Shown: positions 63,963 through 64,000 of the stretch, piece after piece
Numbering within the stretch: the first letter of the stretch is position 1
Layout of the letters: the number at the start of each line of letters is the position of its first letter
From: Echinococcus granulosus
Taxonomy: Eukaryota > Platyhelminthes > Cestoda > Cyclophyllidea > Taeniidae
DNA: 64,000 bases
Direction: 5' to 3'
NCBI RefSeq assembly: GCF_000524195.1
Contig: NW_020170388.1
Span: forward strand, 462,117-526,116
Notes under the pieces: model-generated
Told to the model about the DNA's origin: nothing
Databases searched by the model: none
The model's input: only the letters and a program-made list of their open reading frames with translations
Program-made: the position numbers and the translations under genes

Positions 63963-64000
<38 letters not shown>
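63885..64000. repeat. ATCC tetranucleotide then ATC trinucleotide microsatellite
   Basis: About twenty perfect ATCC units (63885-63968), then a CAT/ATC run (from about 63966) to the window edge. The reverse-strand Met/Asp-Gly-Trp open frame over it is only the repeat translated. Confidence 0.97.

Overview
The window is animal nuclear DNA of AT-rich, repeat-rich character. Genes are split by GT-AG introns ranging from 50 nt to more than 6 kb, and there are no operons or bacterial signals. Two genes can be read by exon-by-exon homology with consistent splice phases. Very short introns beside multi-kilobase ones, and strong divergence from the vertebrate proteins, suggest an invertebrate. A flatworm is my best guess, but the sequence does not prove the lineage.

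Left half, + strand, 965-33264: seventeen coding exons of a GPR155/LYCHOS orthologue. This is a lysosomal membrane protein with a PIN-type transporter-like half, a GPCR-like half and a C-terminal DEP domain. The first 60-90 residues lie outside the window. All sixteen visible junctions keep one open frame of 820 codons plus a stop. A 100-N assembly gap (28788-28887) sits in an intron between the two exons that carry the DEP domain.

Middle, 33265-47974: about 14.7 kb of intergenic DNA between two convergent genes, filled with repeats. The main one is a family of about 1 kb elements with terminal direct repeats (LTRs) of about 190 bp. They show TG...CA-like ends, a tRNA-iMet-like primer-binding site and a polypurine tract, but no shared ORF. 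They fit a TRIM (terminal-repeat retrotransposon in miniature). I count five two-LTR copies and three solo LTRs in the window.

Right part, - strand, 61879-47975: four C-terminal exons of sedoheptulokinase (SHPK/CARKL), a FGGY-family carbohydrate kinase of the pentose phosphate pathway. The N-terminal exons lie beyond the window. Its introns hold another LTR, a 199-bp tandem duplication and a dispersed repeat that starts with GACC units. The window ends in a long ATCC/ATC microsatellite.

The two genes have no known functional link. They are tail to tail and separated by repeat-dense DNA. The most unusual features are the TRIM-like family, an inverted pair of a second ~500-bp repeat that brackets GPR155 exon 6, and a phase-neutral candidate cassette exon whose splice acceptor lies in repeat-derived sequence.
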